Shown: piece by piece, positions 52,353-62,024 of the stretch
How positions within the stretch are numbered: the first letter of the stretch is position 1
Layout of the letters: every line of letters begins with the position of its first letter
Source: Alistipes sp.
GTDB lineage: Bacteria; Bacteroidota; Bacteroidia; Bacteroidales; Rikenellaceae
NCBI GenBank assembly: GCA_017398555.1
Contig: JAFQFV010000028.1
Coordinates: 42,456-106,455, forward strand
Direction: 5' to 3'
DNA length: 64,000 nt
Notes under the pieces: generated by a model
What the model was told of the DNA's origin: nothing
Seen by the model: the letters and a program-made list of their open reading frames with translations, nothing else
Database searches by the model: none
Program-made: the position numbers and the translations under genes

Positions 52353-53714
52353 CTACTCCAAAATCTTGTCAAGACGTGAGAATATCGACTCGCGAAGCTC
52401 ACGAAGCTCTGACACTGCAGCCTTGTTTCTTCTGGCAACAAAGCGACAAGAGCCGACAAACTTCAGGAACATACGCATATAGTTCCACGCCAAGATAAAC
52501 ATCAGCGGGAAGGCGATAAAGTAGCCCAATGCCCACCAGAATCCTGCAAATATCCAGAGCAGAATAATTGGTATAATAAGGCACAAAGGCACTGAAATAA
52601 AGACACTTACACCGATATTGAAGGAGCTGATGAACATCTGATCCTTAATGAGTTTCTTGAGGAAAATCTTCGGAATAAGGAACAGCAGCAGAGTCGGAAT
52701 TGCCGATACCAAAGCCAAAGGAGAGAGCAACAGCAGGCCCAAACCTCTCAAAATCGGAGCTCCGATGCCCGGATTGTGAATAAAGAGCCAATCACGAATC
52801 TTGAGTTTTTTCTGACCCTCAATAAGACGTGCTGTGTCGCTATATATCTGCTCCATCTGCTCAGGGTGCTCCTTATGGGCAGTCTGCAACGCATTTACCA
52901 ACTTCTGGTCTGAAAGCAGACGCGATGGCAGGTATCGGAACTTGAAGCCGTGCTCGATAGCGTACTTGCGACCATAACCATTGTCACGCAAGAAGTCAAT
53001 CTGGTCGTAGTGCTCCAAATCGTCAATATGCAGCATCATCTCCTGAATCTGGTCACGAACAATCTGGTTAATCTTAACCATCGTCTCGCGCGGAGACTCC
53101 TTATACTCCTCATAGTATGGTTTGAGCGAGAGAGGCTTGCCGAACTTGATAAGCATATCTGTTCGAGCGTGGAAGTAGTTTGAGTAGTGGTTGCAAGATG
53201 GCAAAATCATCACATCCTGCTCAAAATTCATCTTCTCGGCAGCATCAAACGCCATCTTGAGGTATGTCACCTTGAACACACCCAACCAACGCTTATCTTG
53301 GTGTCCCGCCTCAGGGTAGAGCATCACCGTCTCGCCATTTGCCAAAGCCTCGCCTGCCGCATCGAGCGTCATTCGATTCTTGGCAACAGCAGAGTAACCT
53401 TCGTGACTCAGACGATATGCCGGAAGCAGACCCATTGCTCGCAGAGCCTTGTTAAATATCGGATTGTTGAAGACATTGGCACGGGCAAGGAAGTTCATTC
53501 GCCTATCTGTGAGCATTAAACACACACACAACGGGTCATTAAGACAGTTCTGGTGGTTTGACACAACCACTACAGGTGTTCCGTCTGCCGGCACGTTCTC
53601 CAATCCAATAATATGCTCCTTACGAAAATAGAGTCCAGAATTGACATATTGCAGATAGCCTCTGAAGGCCTTTAGAAAGAGTGAATGGTCCCTGGGAGTT
53701 CTCTGTTTTTTCAT
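52353..53714 (-). CDS. PlsC-type glycerophosphate acyltransferase, membrane protein
   Basis: 453 residues from ATG 53714 (a start at 53750 is possible). N-terminal acyltransferase domain (about 20-250) with VVVSNHQNCLNDPL, in which five rather than four residues separate His and Asp, a spacing I have seen associated with Bacteroidetes members, and a second block VMLYPEAGHQDK (E-x-x motif). C-terminal membrane region (about 310-430) with about four spans (RGLGLLLLSPLALVSAIPTLLLF; LCLIIPIILLWIFAGFWWALGYFIAFPLMFILAW). Likely acylates a phospholipid precursor; exact acceptor unknown. Confidence 0.85.
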   Translation of the reverse strand: MKKQRTPRDHSLFLKAFRGYLQYVNSGLYFRKEHIIGLENVPADGTPVVVVSNHQNCLNDPLCVCLMLTDRRMNFLARANVFNNPIFNKALRAMGLLPAYRLSHEGYSAVAKNRMTLDAAGEALANGETVMLYPEAGHQDKRWLGVFKVTYLKMAFDAAEKMNFEQDVMILPSCNHYSNYFHARTDMLIKFGKPLSLKPYYEEYKESPRETMVKINQIVRDQIQEMMLHIDDLEHYDQIDFLRDNGYGRKYAIEHGFKFRYLPSRLLSDQKLVNALQTAHKEHPEQMEQIYSDTARLIEGQKKLKIRDWLFIHNPGIGAPILRGLGLLLLSPLALVSAIPTLLLFLIPKIFLKKLIKDQMFISSFNIGVSVFISVPLCLIIPIILLWIFAGFWWALGYFIAFPLMFILAWNYMRMFLKFVGSCRFVARRNKAAVSELRELRESIFSRLDKILE

Positions 53715-53947
53715 TGTGCAATAGTTTTTAACTGGTGAATAATCAATCAAAAGTAGTAAAAATATTCCAAAATCCTACATTCTGCACACCTTTTTTGCTA
53801 TTTCGAGCGATTTTACGCCTTATCAATGAGCCTGTTTACACTATTTTGTCGGGAGCTAAAAAGGCAATCTTCGCCACATTTGCCCAACCCGAGCACTCTG
53901 CGAGTGAAAAAAGTTGCAAGTTTTTTCGTTTTCTATAGTTTTTTTCA

Positions 53948-53955
53948 TATCTTTG
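53948..53955 (+). promoter_or_regulatory. lipA promoter -7 element
   Basis: TATCTTTG 28 nt before the lipA start codon. -33 TTTG not convincing in a T-rich background. Confidence 0.65.
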
Positions 53956-53983
53956 TGCCAATTGGGAAAATAATGAACTTAAG

Positions 53984-54865
53984 ATGCCGAAGTTGTATGA
54001 CAACGGTTGCGTTTCGCGTAAACCATCTTGGCTGAAAATACGACTCCACAAGAGCGATGCTTTTGCGGAGGTGGACCGTATAGTTGCCGAGCACGGATTG
54101 CATACAATTTGCAGCAGCGGACGATGTCCGAACAAAGCAGAGTGCTGGAGCAGAAGGACTGCGACATTTATGATTTTGGGCGATATCTGCACACGTAATT
54201 GTCGTTTCTGTGCCACCAGAACAGGACATCCGTTACCACCGGATGGTGACGAGCCGCAAAAGGTTGCGCACAGCGTTGCGCTTATGAATCTTCGGCATGT
54301 TGTCGTAACATCTGTTACACGCGACGATCTACCGGATCACGGTGCAGCCCATTGGGCAGCTACTGTTGAGGCTATCAGGCAGAGTAGTCCACAAGCAACA
54401 ATTGAGCTCCTTATTTCCGATTTGGACGCAGTACCGTCAAGACTTGATACGGTAATTGCATCCAAGCCCGATATTATCGGGCACAACATCGAGACCGTCA
54501 GACGTCTTACCCCGGCACTGCGCTCAAAGGCTACTTACGAAAAGTCTTTGGCAACGTTGAGCTACCTCGCTTCACAGGGTGTTGTGGTTAAGAGCGGTCT
54601 TATGGTCGGACTTGGAGAGACTGAGGATGAGGTCGAGAAGACTATGCACGAGTTGTACGATGCAGGCGTGAGGATTCTTACCATCGGTCAGTACCTTCAA
54701 CCAACTGCGGAGCACTACCCTGTTGCTGAGTACATCACCCCGCAGTTGTTTGAGCAGTACAAGCGGAAGGCTCTCCAGATTGGCTTTGATTACTGCGCAA
54801 GTGCGCCACTTGTGCGCTCTTCTTACCTGGCTGACGAGGCTGCGAAGGCTACAATCAATCGCTAA
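53984..54865 (+). CDS. lipA: Lipoyl synthase (radical SAM)
   Basis: 293 residues. Inserts two sulfurs into octanoyl-protein to make lipoyl cofactor. Both iron-sulfur clusters are readable: CSSGRCPNKAEC (auxiliary cluster, C-x4-C-x5-C) and CTRNCRFC (radical SAM C-x3-C-x2-C). Other family blocks: HVVVTSVTRDDLPDHGA, VGLGETEDEV, TIGQYLQPTAEHYPV and a C-terminal VRSSYLADEA (conserved Ser). The upstream ATG at 53973 is out of frame. lipB follows after 86 nt. Confidence 0.97.
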   Translation: MPKLYDNGCVSRKPSWLKIRLHKSDAFAEVDRIVAEHGLHTICSSGRCPNKAECWSRRTATFMILGDICTRNCRFCATRTGHPLPPDGDEPQKVAHSVALMNLRHVVVTSVTRDDLPDHGAAHWAATVEAIRQSSPQATIELLISDLDAVPSRLDTVIASKPDIIGHNIETVRRLTPALRSKATYEKSLATLSYLASQGVVVKSGLMVGLGETEDEVEKTMHELYDAGVRILTIGQYLQPTAEHYPVAEYITPQLFEQYKRKALQIGFDYCASAPLVRSSYLADEAAKATINR

Positions 54866-54951
54866 ACTCCGACACTCGATGTTGTGACGAACCTGCAAAG
54901 GCTTCGTCTTTATGTATTTGTAACGATAGGTGAAAACCTTGCTGAGAATAT

Positions 54952-55641
54952 ATGAAAGTCGGGTACAAGGATCTGGGCACAATGCCCTACAAAGAGTGCT
55001 GGCAGTTGCAGCAAACTCTCTTTGATTGTCGCCTTGAGCAGAGAAGAGGCGGCATTCAGGGTGAGGATTGTGGCACAATTCTTACTGTAGAACATCCACC
55101 CGTATATACCCTCGGCAAGAGCGGCAAGCAGAGCAATATGCTCATACCGCAATCCTATCTTGAGAGCCTGGGGGCAGAGTTTTTCCATATTGACCGTGGT
55201 GGAGATATTACCTTTCACGGACCCGGACAGATTGTCTGCTATCCCATTTTGGACATTGAGCAGTTGGGCATAGGCCTGCGCCGCTACATCGAGATACTTG
55301 AGGAGGCGGTCATTGCAACAGTTGCGCACTACGGCATCAATGCAGAGCGTCTTGCAGGCGCTACGGGCGTATGGATTTGCGACCGTGAGGGTGATGGCGA
55401 GCCAAAAAATTGGCGAAAAATTTGCGCCATAGGCGTCAGAGCCTCACACTTTGTCACTATGCACGGGTTGGCTCTCAATGTATCGACAGACCTTAAGTGG
55501 TTTACGATGATAAACCCTTGCGGATTTGTCGATAAGGGTGTCACTTCAATCTCTAAGGAGGTTGGACACATTGTTGATTTTGAGGAGGTTAAGCAGCTGC
55601 TTGTTGCAAATCTCACAAAACTTTTGACGGATGAAAAATAA
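54952..55641 (+). CDS. lipB: Octanoyl-[acyl carrier protein] transferase
   Basis: 229 residues. Moves octanoyl groups from ACP to lipoyl domains, giving LipA its substrate. DRGGDITFHGPGQIVCYP is the LipB signature; the catalytic Cys is in MINPCGF and the Lys in SISKEVG; GVWICDREGD and FVTMHGLALNVSTDL also match. Family length. Same strand as lipA and recJ. Confidence 0.96.
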   Translation: MKVGYKDLGTMPYKECWQLQQTLFDCRLEQRRGGIQGEDCGTILTVEHPPVYTLGKSGKQSNMLIPQSYLESLGAEFFHIDRGGDITFHGPGQIVCYPILDIEQLGIGLRRYIEILEEAVIATVAHYGINAERLAGATGVWICDREGDGEPKNWRKICAIGVRASHFVTMHGLALNVSTDLKWFTMINPCGFVDKGVTSISKEVGHIVDFEEVKQLLVANLTKLLTDEK

Positions 55642-55670
55642 TACGAAAAAATATATAAAACAGTACAATT

Positions 55671-57440
55671 ATGCCTATAGACAAGAGATGGGAGGTCAAG
55701 GCACAGGGTGATCCGACAGCGGTTGCACAAATTGCAACACACATCGGAATCTCGCCTGTACTTGCCAACCTATTAGTACAACGAGGCATAGACACAGTAG
55801 AGAAGGCAAAGAAATTTTTTGACCCGCAGCTTGCAGATCTGCACAACCCATTCCTGATGAAGGATATGGATAAGGCGGTAAAGCGAGTAGAGCAGGCTAT
55901 TGAGCGTAACGAGCGCATTATGGTCTATGGTGACTATGATGTTGACGGAACGACAGCCGTAGCGTTGGTTTACAAATTTTTGCGCCAAATCGGGCACACA
56001 AACCTGATGTTCTACATCCCGGATCGTTATACCGAGGGTTACGGTATCTCGCGTAAGGGTATCGACATTGCAGCCAAGAAGGGCGTAAAGCTCGTTATCG
56101 CACTCGATTGCGGTATCAAGGCTGTCGAGAAAGTGGACTATGCAAAAGAGAAAGGGGTAGATTTTATCATCTGCGACCATCACCTTCCGGCAGATCAGAT
56201 ACCTGCTGCCGTAGCTGTTCTCGATCCTAAACGAGTGGACTGCACCTATCCGTTTGATGAACTTTCGGGTTGCGGTGTAGGCTTTAAGCTCGTTCAGGCC
56301 TATGCTCAGACACACAACATTCCGTTTGAGAAGATTGTTTGGCTGCTCGATTTGTTGGTAGTAAGCATCGCCTCGGATATTGTTCCGTTGGTTGATGAGA
56401 ACCGCATCCTTGCACACTACGGTCTGCGTTGCCTTAACGCCACACCGAGCGAGGGTCTGCTCTCGATTATCAACATCTGCAAGCTCGACCGAGCAAATAT
56501 CACTATTGACGACATCGTCTTCAAGATTGGCCCTCGCATCAATGCCGCAGGTCGTATGCGCATGGATGAGTACGACGAGAATGACACCCCGTCGGGTGGA
56601 TATGCTGCCGTGAAGCTGCTCGTAGAGGGTGATGAGAAGGCTGCTGCCGACTTTGGTGGTGTGATAGATAACTTTAATCAGGATCGTAAGAGCATTGACC
56701 GCTCTGTAACACAGGAGGCTCACGACTATATCGAGTCGCACCCTGAGCTGAAGGCTCGCAAGAGCACGGTCATCTATAATCCTAAGTGGATGAAGGGCAT
56801 TGTCGGTATCGTGGCATCACGCCTTATCGAGACCTACTACCGCCCAACCGTAGTCCTTACACAGAGTAACGGTTTTGTGACCGGCTCGGCACGCTCAATT
56901 CCGGGCTTTGACCTCTATCAGGCGGTTGAGTCTTGCTCTGATTTGTTGGAAAACTTCGGTGGACACATGTACGCCGCAGGCCTTACTATGCGCCCTGAGA
57001 ATGTTGAGGAGTTCACCCGCCGCTTCAACGACTATGTCGAGGCGACTATCGACCCTAAGATTCTTGTGCCACAGGTGGAGATTGACTCAATGTTGCTCTT
57101 CTCGGATATCACTCCGTCGTTCCACAACGAGTTGAACCGTTTCCAGCCATTCGGCCCGGGAAATAACGCTCCTGTATTTGCAACAAAGTGCGTAATCAAC
57201 GAGAAGGGGGATGCGAAACTTGTTGGAGCAGAGGCGGAGCACCTGCGTATGGATCTTACACAGACCCAGAAGCCGAACACTACCATTCAGACCATAGCCT
57301 TCTCGCAGCCTACCCACTACGAGTGGATTCGCTCGGGAAGACCTATTGATGTCTGCTATCAGATTGTCGAGAACCACTACCGCGGTTCGGTGACAACACA
57401 GCTGCGTATTAGAGATATTAAACGAAACACATCTAAGTAG
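55671..57440 (+). CDS. recJ: Single-stranded-DNA-specific exonuclease RecJ
   Basis: 589 residues. DHH-phosphoesterase motifs: MVYGDYDVDGTTAVALVY (motif I, about 83-100), IALDCGIKAVEKVDYAKEKGVDFIICDHHLP (motifs II and III, DHH), RINAAGRM and the DHHA1 domain with KGIVGIVASRLIETYYRPTVVL and FGGHMYAAGLTM; a C-terminal OB-like domain follows. 5'-3' ssDNA exonuclease in recombination and mismatch repair. 29 nt after lipB. Confidence 0.96.
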   Translation: MPIDKRWEVKAQGDPTAVAQIATHIGISPVLANLLVQRGIDTVEKAKKFFDPQLADLHNPFLMKDMDKAVKRVEQAIERNERIMVYGDYDVDGTTAVALVYKFLRQIGHTNLMFYIPDRYTEGYGISRKGIDIAAKKGVKLVIALDCGIKAVEKVDYAKEKGVDFIICDHHLPADQIPAAVAVLDPKRVDCTYPFDELSGCGVGFKLVQAYAQTHNIPFEKIVWLLDLLVVSIASDIVPLVDENRILAHYGLRCLNATPSEGLLSIINICKLDRANITIDDIVFKIGPRINAAGRMRMDEYDENDTPSGGYAAVKLLVEGDEKAAADFGGVIDNFNQDRKSIDRSVTQEAHDYIESHPELKARKSTVIYNPKWMKGIVGIVASRLIETYYRPTVVLTQSNGFVTGSARSIPGFDLYQAVESCSDLLENFGGHMYAAGLTMRPENVEEFTRRFNDYVEATIDPKILVPQVEIDSMLLFSDITPSFHNELNRFQPFGPGNNAPVFATKCVINEKGDAKLVGAEAEHLRMDLTQTQKPNTTIQTIAFSQPTHYEWIRSGRPIDVCYQIVENHYRGSVTTQLRIRDIKRNTSK

Positions 57441-57449
57441 GTGTAGAAG

Positions 57450-59387
57450 ATGAAGCGATTTTTTAGCTGGGCAGTAATTTGCGCCACAGCTCTTTTTGCC
57501 GCTTGTACAGGCGGCGAGGGGACCGAAGATGAGGGTCCCGATTGGCAGATTCCGGGAGGCGGAACTATATCTATCTCAAATGTGGTAGGTAGCTACAATT
57601 CAGCCACCGTAACTGTAAAGAGTGTCGGAACTGAGACTCTGGCATATATCGTCGAGCAGAGAGCCAAGGAGTATAGTGCGGAGGAGCTATTCACTGCGGG
57701 CACAACCGTAAGCTGTAACAAGTCGGGCTCAACAACCTTCACACTCCAAAAATTGGATGATAACACTCTCTACACCCTCTATGTGGCTGGCAAGGATAAG
57801 GATAACATCTATAGCGATGTCATCTCCCATGAGTTTACGACCAAAACGCTGCCGGAGTTTTCGGTAATTTCAAGGAGCCACGATGGCTTTAGAGCCATTG
57901 GTCGTATTCCTCAAGCTGTCCCTGCGGCAAATGTTGTGAAGTGGGCCGTTACCGACTTGGCATCATTCAACTTCAACGGCGGAGAGCAGAGCTATAACTA
58001 TTGGCTCAATCGTGATGAGTCTATCTACAAAAACCACCTCTCACAGCAGTATGAGCTCGATATTATCCCCGAAAAGCGCACATTTACAAAGGATGGCTTG
58101 ACATACTCTTGGTATGAGCCTATCCTGCCTGGTCAGCCGATTGTTCTGCTGCTGGCGGAGTATGCAGAGGGTAGCCACAGCGAGTGGGGCGCGGGTCATT
58201 ACACCCCTAACTTCGGCACATATAACCCTTCGGGTTACTTCCGCAAGGAGGTTATTGTTGCCTCACAGCCAACAACGCACTCCACAAAGGCGAGTGTTAA
58301 GCTTGACCTTAGACCATCAGGCAAGGGTAGCATCACTATCTCTGCCACATCGGATATTACGAAGTATAACTATCTGATTCTCAGCCCTGAGAAGTATAAT
58401 GAGGTGCTTACATTGCTTGATAACAATACATCTTATCTGCAATGGTTCACCACATCAACACTCGCAAAGGAGCTCTTTGGTGCCGTTGAGACCAAAGGTG
58501 TTACCAACATCGACGCCTCTACACTTGGTCTTCAGGCCGATAAGGAGTATCATCTGCTCATTACTGCACATGGAAACAGCTACGGCACAAAGCAGTCGTT
58601 CGTAAATCAGACCTTCTCCCTGCCACCGGCAGCACCTTTGGCTGCGGACAATATCATCATTGCCCACCGTGGAGGCTCTGCCGAAGCAGGCAAGAGCGCT
58701 ACGCCGGATAACTCTATCGCATCGCTCAAGTACGCTATGAGCTTGGGCTGCTACGCCGCTGAGACCGATATCTATTGGACAAAGGACAACAAGATTGTCG
58801 TGGCACATGCAAATAGCGAGTGCAAAATCAATGGTCTATACCCTTGGGAGAGCACTTTGGCAGAGATTCAGGCGGCAGGTCGCCTCTCAAATGGTGAGAT
58901 AGTGCCATCTTTGGAGGACTATATCCGTGCCGTAATGGTCAAGGGCAGCAAGACAAAGCTCTGCCTCGATATTAAGGCCATCACAAAGCCTACATACCAC
59001 CACCCGGAGTCTGTCAAGGCGTGCCAGCGCGCTTGCGAGATTATCGAGGAGATGGAGGCGCAGAACTTCTGCGAGTTTATCTGCTCTGGTTGGGAAGATA
59101 TTGTCAAACATTGCGCAACCTATGCCAATGAGGCCGGTATTGCTATCGGCGCAATGGGTAAGTTTACCGCAAGTCAGTACAAGGGCTGGGGATATACATG
59201 GCATAACCGCGATAAGAGCTATGACATCTCACAGAGTAAGCTGAAGAGCTATTTCGATGCAGGCATGGAGGTTTCGGTATTCACCATTGACTCTGATGCC
59301 GATTGGGCGCTGATAAGTTCACATTGGCAACAGCTGCGCGGTATTACCACCAACTATCCTAAAAAGATTATGGCAAAGACCAAATAG
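57450..59387 (+). CDS. Lipoprotein with fibronectin-like N-terminus and glycerophosphodiester phosphodiesterase domain
   Basis: 645 residues. Lipobox LFAAC (Cys19) followed by an acidic-rich linker, consistent with surface exposure. An Fn3-like domain (about 35-130, NSATVTVKSVGTETLAYIVEQ), a long beta-rich middle region (about 135-395) of unknown fold, and a GDPD domain (about 400-640) with IIIAHRGGSAEAG (H-R), CYAAETDIYWTKDNKIVVAHA (E-x-D, His), LCLDIKA and VFTIDSDADW. Predicted extracellular hydrolysis of glycerophosphodiesters. 9 nt after recJ but functionally linked rather to the phosphate transporter that follows. Confidence 0.88.
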   Translation: MKRFFSWAVICATALFAACTGGEGTEDEGPDWQIPGGGTISISNVVGSYNSATVTVKSVGTETLAYIVEQRAKEYSAEELFTAGTTVSCNKSGSTTFTLQKLDDNTLYTLYVAGKDKDNIYSDVISHEFTTKTLPEFSVISRSHDGFRAIGRIPQAVPAANVVKWAVTDLASFNFNGGEQSYNYWLNRDESIYKNHLSQQYELDIIPEKRTFTKDGLTYSWYEPILPGQPIVLLLAEYAEGSHSEWGAGHYTPNFGTYNPSGYFRKEVIVASQPTTHSTKASVKLDLRPSGKGSITISATSDITKYNYLILSPEKYNEVLTLLDNNTSYLQWFTTSTLAKELFGAVETKGVTNIDASTLGLQADKEYHLLITAHGNSYGTKQSFVNQTFSLPPAAPLAADNIIIAHRGGSAEAGKSATPDNSIASLKYAMSLGCYAAETDIYWTKDNKIVVAHANSECKINGLYPWESTLAEIQAAGRLSNGEIVPSLEDYIRAVMVKGSKTKLCLDIKAITKPTYHHPESVKACQRACEIIEEMEAQNFCEFICSGWEDIVKHCATYANEAGIAIGAMGKFTASQYKGWGYTWHNRDKSYDISQSKLKSYFDAGMEVSVFTIDSDADWALISSHWQQLRGITTNYPKKIMAKTK

Positions 59388-59408
59388 TTGGTCAATAAGC
59401 GATAAGAG

Positions 59409-59436
59409 ATGCGAGGTAAACCCTCGCATTTTTTAT
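59409..59436 (+). terminator. Terminator after the GDPD lipoprotein gene
   Basis: ATGCGAGG (59409-59416) pairs with CCTCGCAT (59422-59429) and is followed by TTTTTT. Confidence 0.9.
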
Positions 59437-59508
59437 TTGACTATCAGATTGCTGTGTTAATTTTATATTAACTTTTTGCGAGGCTATATTTTGTTAGCAA
59501 AAAGCTAT

Positions 59509-59516
59509 TACCTTTG
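59509..59516 (+). promoter_or_regulatory. Promoter -7 element of the phosphate transporter gene
   Basis: TACCTTTG 23 nt before the ATG; TTTG at 59490-59493 is 15 nt upstream, shorter than the usual 19. Confidence 0.65.
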
Positions 59517-59539
59517 TGTAGATATAAACCCTAAATTCT

Positions 59540-61795
59540 ATGACAGGAATCTATATTTGTGTAGTGGCAATTCTTGCCATACTTGCAGTTTCCGGACTCT
59601 ATGTCGGCGTTACTAATGACGCAGTGAACTTTCTAAACTCAGCAATCGGTTCTAAAGCAGCCAAGATGCGCACAATTCTCATTGTTGCGTCTGTCGGTAT
59701 CGTTATCGGTGCTATGACCTCCAGCGGTATGATGGAGGTGGCTCGCAGTGGTATGTTCAACCCATCGCTCTTTACATTTAAGGAGGTTATGCTCCTCTAC
59801 GTCGGCGTTATGATTGCCAATGTGGTGCTGCTTGACCTCTACAACAGTCTTGGTCTGCCAACATCTACCACCGTATCGCTCATCTTCTGTCTCTTAGGCT
59901 CGGCTGTTGCCGTTTCGCTCTACAAAATCACTACAGATGAGGCTATTACATTCTCTATGCTCAGCCAATTTATCAACACCTCACGAGCAATGGGTATCGT
60001 ATCGGCAATTCTGCTTTCGGTGGTTCTCGCCTTTGTCTGCGGTACTATTGTGATGTATATTTCACGTGTGATTTTCTCTTTCCGCTACGTAAAGATGCTC
60101 CGCAAAGTGGGTGCTGTTTGGTGCGGTGCATCGCTGACATCTATCGTATATTTCGCACTCTTCAAGGGTCTGAAGAATGTACTGAGCCAAAGCGCATTTA
60201 TCGCGTGGATAAACGACAATCTACTTGTAGCACTGCTTATCTGCTGGGTAATTTGCTCGCTGATACTCTTCTTCCTGCAACTGTTCAAGATAAATATTCT
60301 TCGTGTAAATATCCTCGCAGGTACATTCGCACTCGCACTCGCCTTTGCAGGTAACGACCTTGTAAACTTTATCGGTGTACCTATCGCCGGCTTTGATGCC
60401 TTCGCCGAGGCAAAGACCGCGACAGGCATGAACGAGGGTATGATGATGAGCTCACTGCTCAACGCAGAGCAGGCAAATACCTTCTACATCCTTGCAGCGG
60501 GAGTTATTATGATTGTCACCCTTTGGACCTCAAGTAAGTCTATGCACGTATCGGAGACCGAGTTGTCACTCTCTGCCGCAGGTGATGATGTGAGCCCACA
60601 GCACTCATCTTCCCTCTTCTCTCGTACGCTCGTGCGCGGTATTATCAATGTAGTGCACTTCTTCGACCGCCTAATGCCAAAGAAGAGTAAGGACTTTGTT
60701 GAGAGCCGTTTTGAGTATGCAGATATTGAGCATAGTGGTGCTCCGTACGATATGATTCGTGCGACTGTAAACCTTACTACAGCATCTCTGCTCATCGCCC
60801 TTGCAACATCGCTCAAGCTGCCACTTTCAACTACCTACGTCTGCTTTATGGTGGCTATGGGTTCATCCCTTGCCGATAGAGCGTGGGGTCGTGAGAGTGC
60901 AGTATATCGTATCACAGGCGTTATGACCGTAATTATGGGTTGGTTCGTAACTGCTATCGGCGGCTTTTTGATTGCTCTGATTGTTGGTGCTCTGCTTATG
61001 TGGGGCGGTTGGATTGCCTTCGGAGTGCTCTCTGTGCTGTGTATCTATATGCTTATCCATAGCAATATCAAGGGCTCAAAGAAGAAGGATGATAAGAAGG
61101 ATGACAAACTCCAGACCGTTAAGCTCTCACAGAGCGACTCTGTCTCTGAGACCGTTATGTCACTGGTTAAGAGTACCATTACCAACTCAACACGCATCTA
61201 TAACCGCACACTGATTGCCCTGATGAAGGAGAATCGCCGTGCTCTGAAGGATTTGATGACCGAGGCGGAAGATATGTATAACCGCATCCATGGCCTGAAG
61301 TACTCTATCGCTTCAACTCTTCGCCGCACATACGATAGCGATATGAACCTCTCTCTCTACTATGTGCAGGTTGTGGACTACCTCAATGAGATGACCAAGT
61401 CACTTGTTCACATCACTCGCCCATCTTTCGACCATATCGACAATAACCACGAGGGTCTTACTCGCACTCAGACCGAGGATTTGATTGGCGTAAATACAGA
61501 TGTGGATGTAATCTACCAGCGTATCCTCTATATGCTCTCAAGTGGCGATTATAGCGATATTGACCAGGTACTTGATATGCGTGACCAGCTCTTTACACGC
61601 ATTGCCGAGCTTACAAAGATTGAGCTTGTCCGCATCCACGAGGGTAAGTCGAACTCGAAGGCTGGTATGCTCTACCTCAACATCCTTGCCGAGACTAAGA
61701 CTATGGTGCTCCAGTCACGTAACCTGCTCAAGTCGCAGCGTTACTATATGGAGGAGGAGGGTAAGCCTATGCGTCGCCCTATCGCAAGAATGTAA
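59540..61795 (+). CDS. PiT-family inorganic phosphate transporter with C-terminal PhoU-like domain
   Basis: 751 residues. Membrane part (about 1-515) with both PiT signature repeats: GVTNDAVNFLNSAIGSKAA (about 22-40) and FAGNDLVNFIGVPIAG (about 268-283), and LKLPLSTTYVCFMVAMGSSLADRAWG. A Lys/Asp-rich linker (KKKDDKKDDK, about 512-521) leads to an all-helical region (about 530-740; VMSLVKSTITNSTRIYNRTLIALMKENRRALKDL) of PhoU-like character. Imports phosphate with sodium or protons; the fused domain probably regulates it. Own promoter and terminator. Confidence 0.92.
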   Translation: MTGIYICVVAILAILAVSGLYVGVTNDAVNFLNSAIGSKAAKMRTILIVASVGIVIGAMTSSGMMEVARSGMFNPSLFTFKEVMLLYVGVMIANVVLLDLYNSLGLPTSTTVSLIFCLLGSAVAVSLYKITTDEAITFSMLSQFINTSRAMGIVSAILLSVVLAFVCGTIVMYISRVIFSFRYVKMLRKVGAVWCGASLTSIVYFALFKGLKNVLSQSAFIAWINDNLLVALLICWVICSLILFFLQLFKINILRVNILAGTFALALAFAGNDLVNFIGVPIAGFDAFAEAKTATGMNEGMMMSSLLNAEQANTFYILAAGVIMIVTLWTSSKSMHVSETELSLSAAGDDVSPQHSSSLFSRTLVRGIINVVHFFDRLMPKKSKDFVESRFEYADIEHSGAPYDMIRATVNLTTASLLIALATSLKLPLSTTYVCFMVAMGSSLADRAWGRESAVYRITGVMTVIMGWFVTAIGGFLIALIVGALLMWGGWIAFGVLSVLCIYMLIHSNIKGSKKKDDKKDDKLQTVKLSQSDSVSETVMSLVKSTITNSTRIYNRTLIALMKENRRALKDLMTEAEDMYNRIHGLKYSIASTLRRTYDSDMNLSLYYVQVVDYLNEMTKSLVHITRPSFDHIDNNHEGLTRTQTEDLIGVNTDVDVIYQRILYMLSSGDYSDIDQVLDMRDQLFTRIAELTKIELVRIHEGKSNSKAGMLYLNILAETKTMVLQSRNLLKSQRYYMEEEGKPMRRPIARM

Positions 61796-61817
61796 AGCGT
61801 TTAGACGATACTTCACA

Positions 61818-61854
61818 AAAATAAATGCCTGACTTTCGGTCAGGCATTTATTGT
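61818..61854. terminator. Bidirectional terminator after the phosphate transporter
   Basis: AATAAATGCCTGAC (61820-61833) pairs with GTCAGGCATTTATT (61839-61852) around a short loop. The stop codon of the possible minus-strand 41-codon ORF lies within the stem. Confidence 0.9.
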
Positions 61855-61965
61855 AAGTGACTCACTGAGGATGGCATCGAGCATCAGCAGATCGGGCTCG
61901 TTACATATTACATACTCCATCAACAGATCCTCGTCACTAAGTGTCAAAAGGTCGATTTGTTGCAT
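61840..61965 (-). CDS. Candidate 41-residue acidic protein downstream of an ECF sigma gene
   Basis: Read directly: ATG at 61965, stop TGA at 61842-61840. The product starts MQQIDLLTLSDEDLLMEYV and ends LSESLTINA; it is acidic and amphipathic. It follows the ECF sigma gene (stop at 62025) by 59 nt on the same strand and ends in the shared terminator, so it would be the last part of that transcript. Its LSDEDLLMEYV block resembles the first helix of the sigma itself (LSDRELLNLYL). No clear ribosome-binding site. Could be a real small regulator or chance. Confidence 0.4.
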   Translation of the reverse strand: MQQIDLLTLSDEDLLMEYVICNEPDLLMLDAILSESLTINA

Positions 61966-62024
61966 AGGCTGTGCATTTTTTGTGAGTGTTCACATCTATA
62001 ACGCACAGCCTTGCCGTTTTAGTA

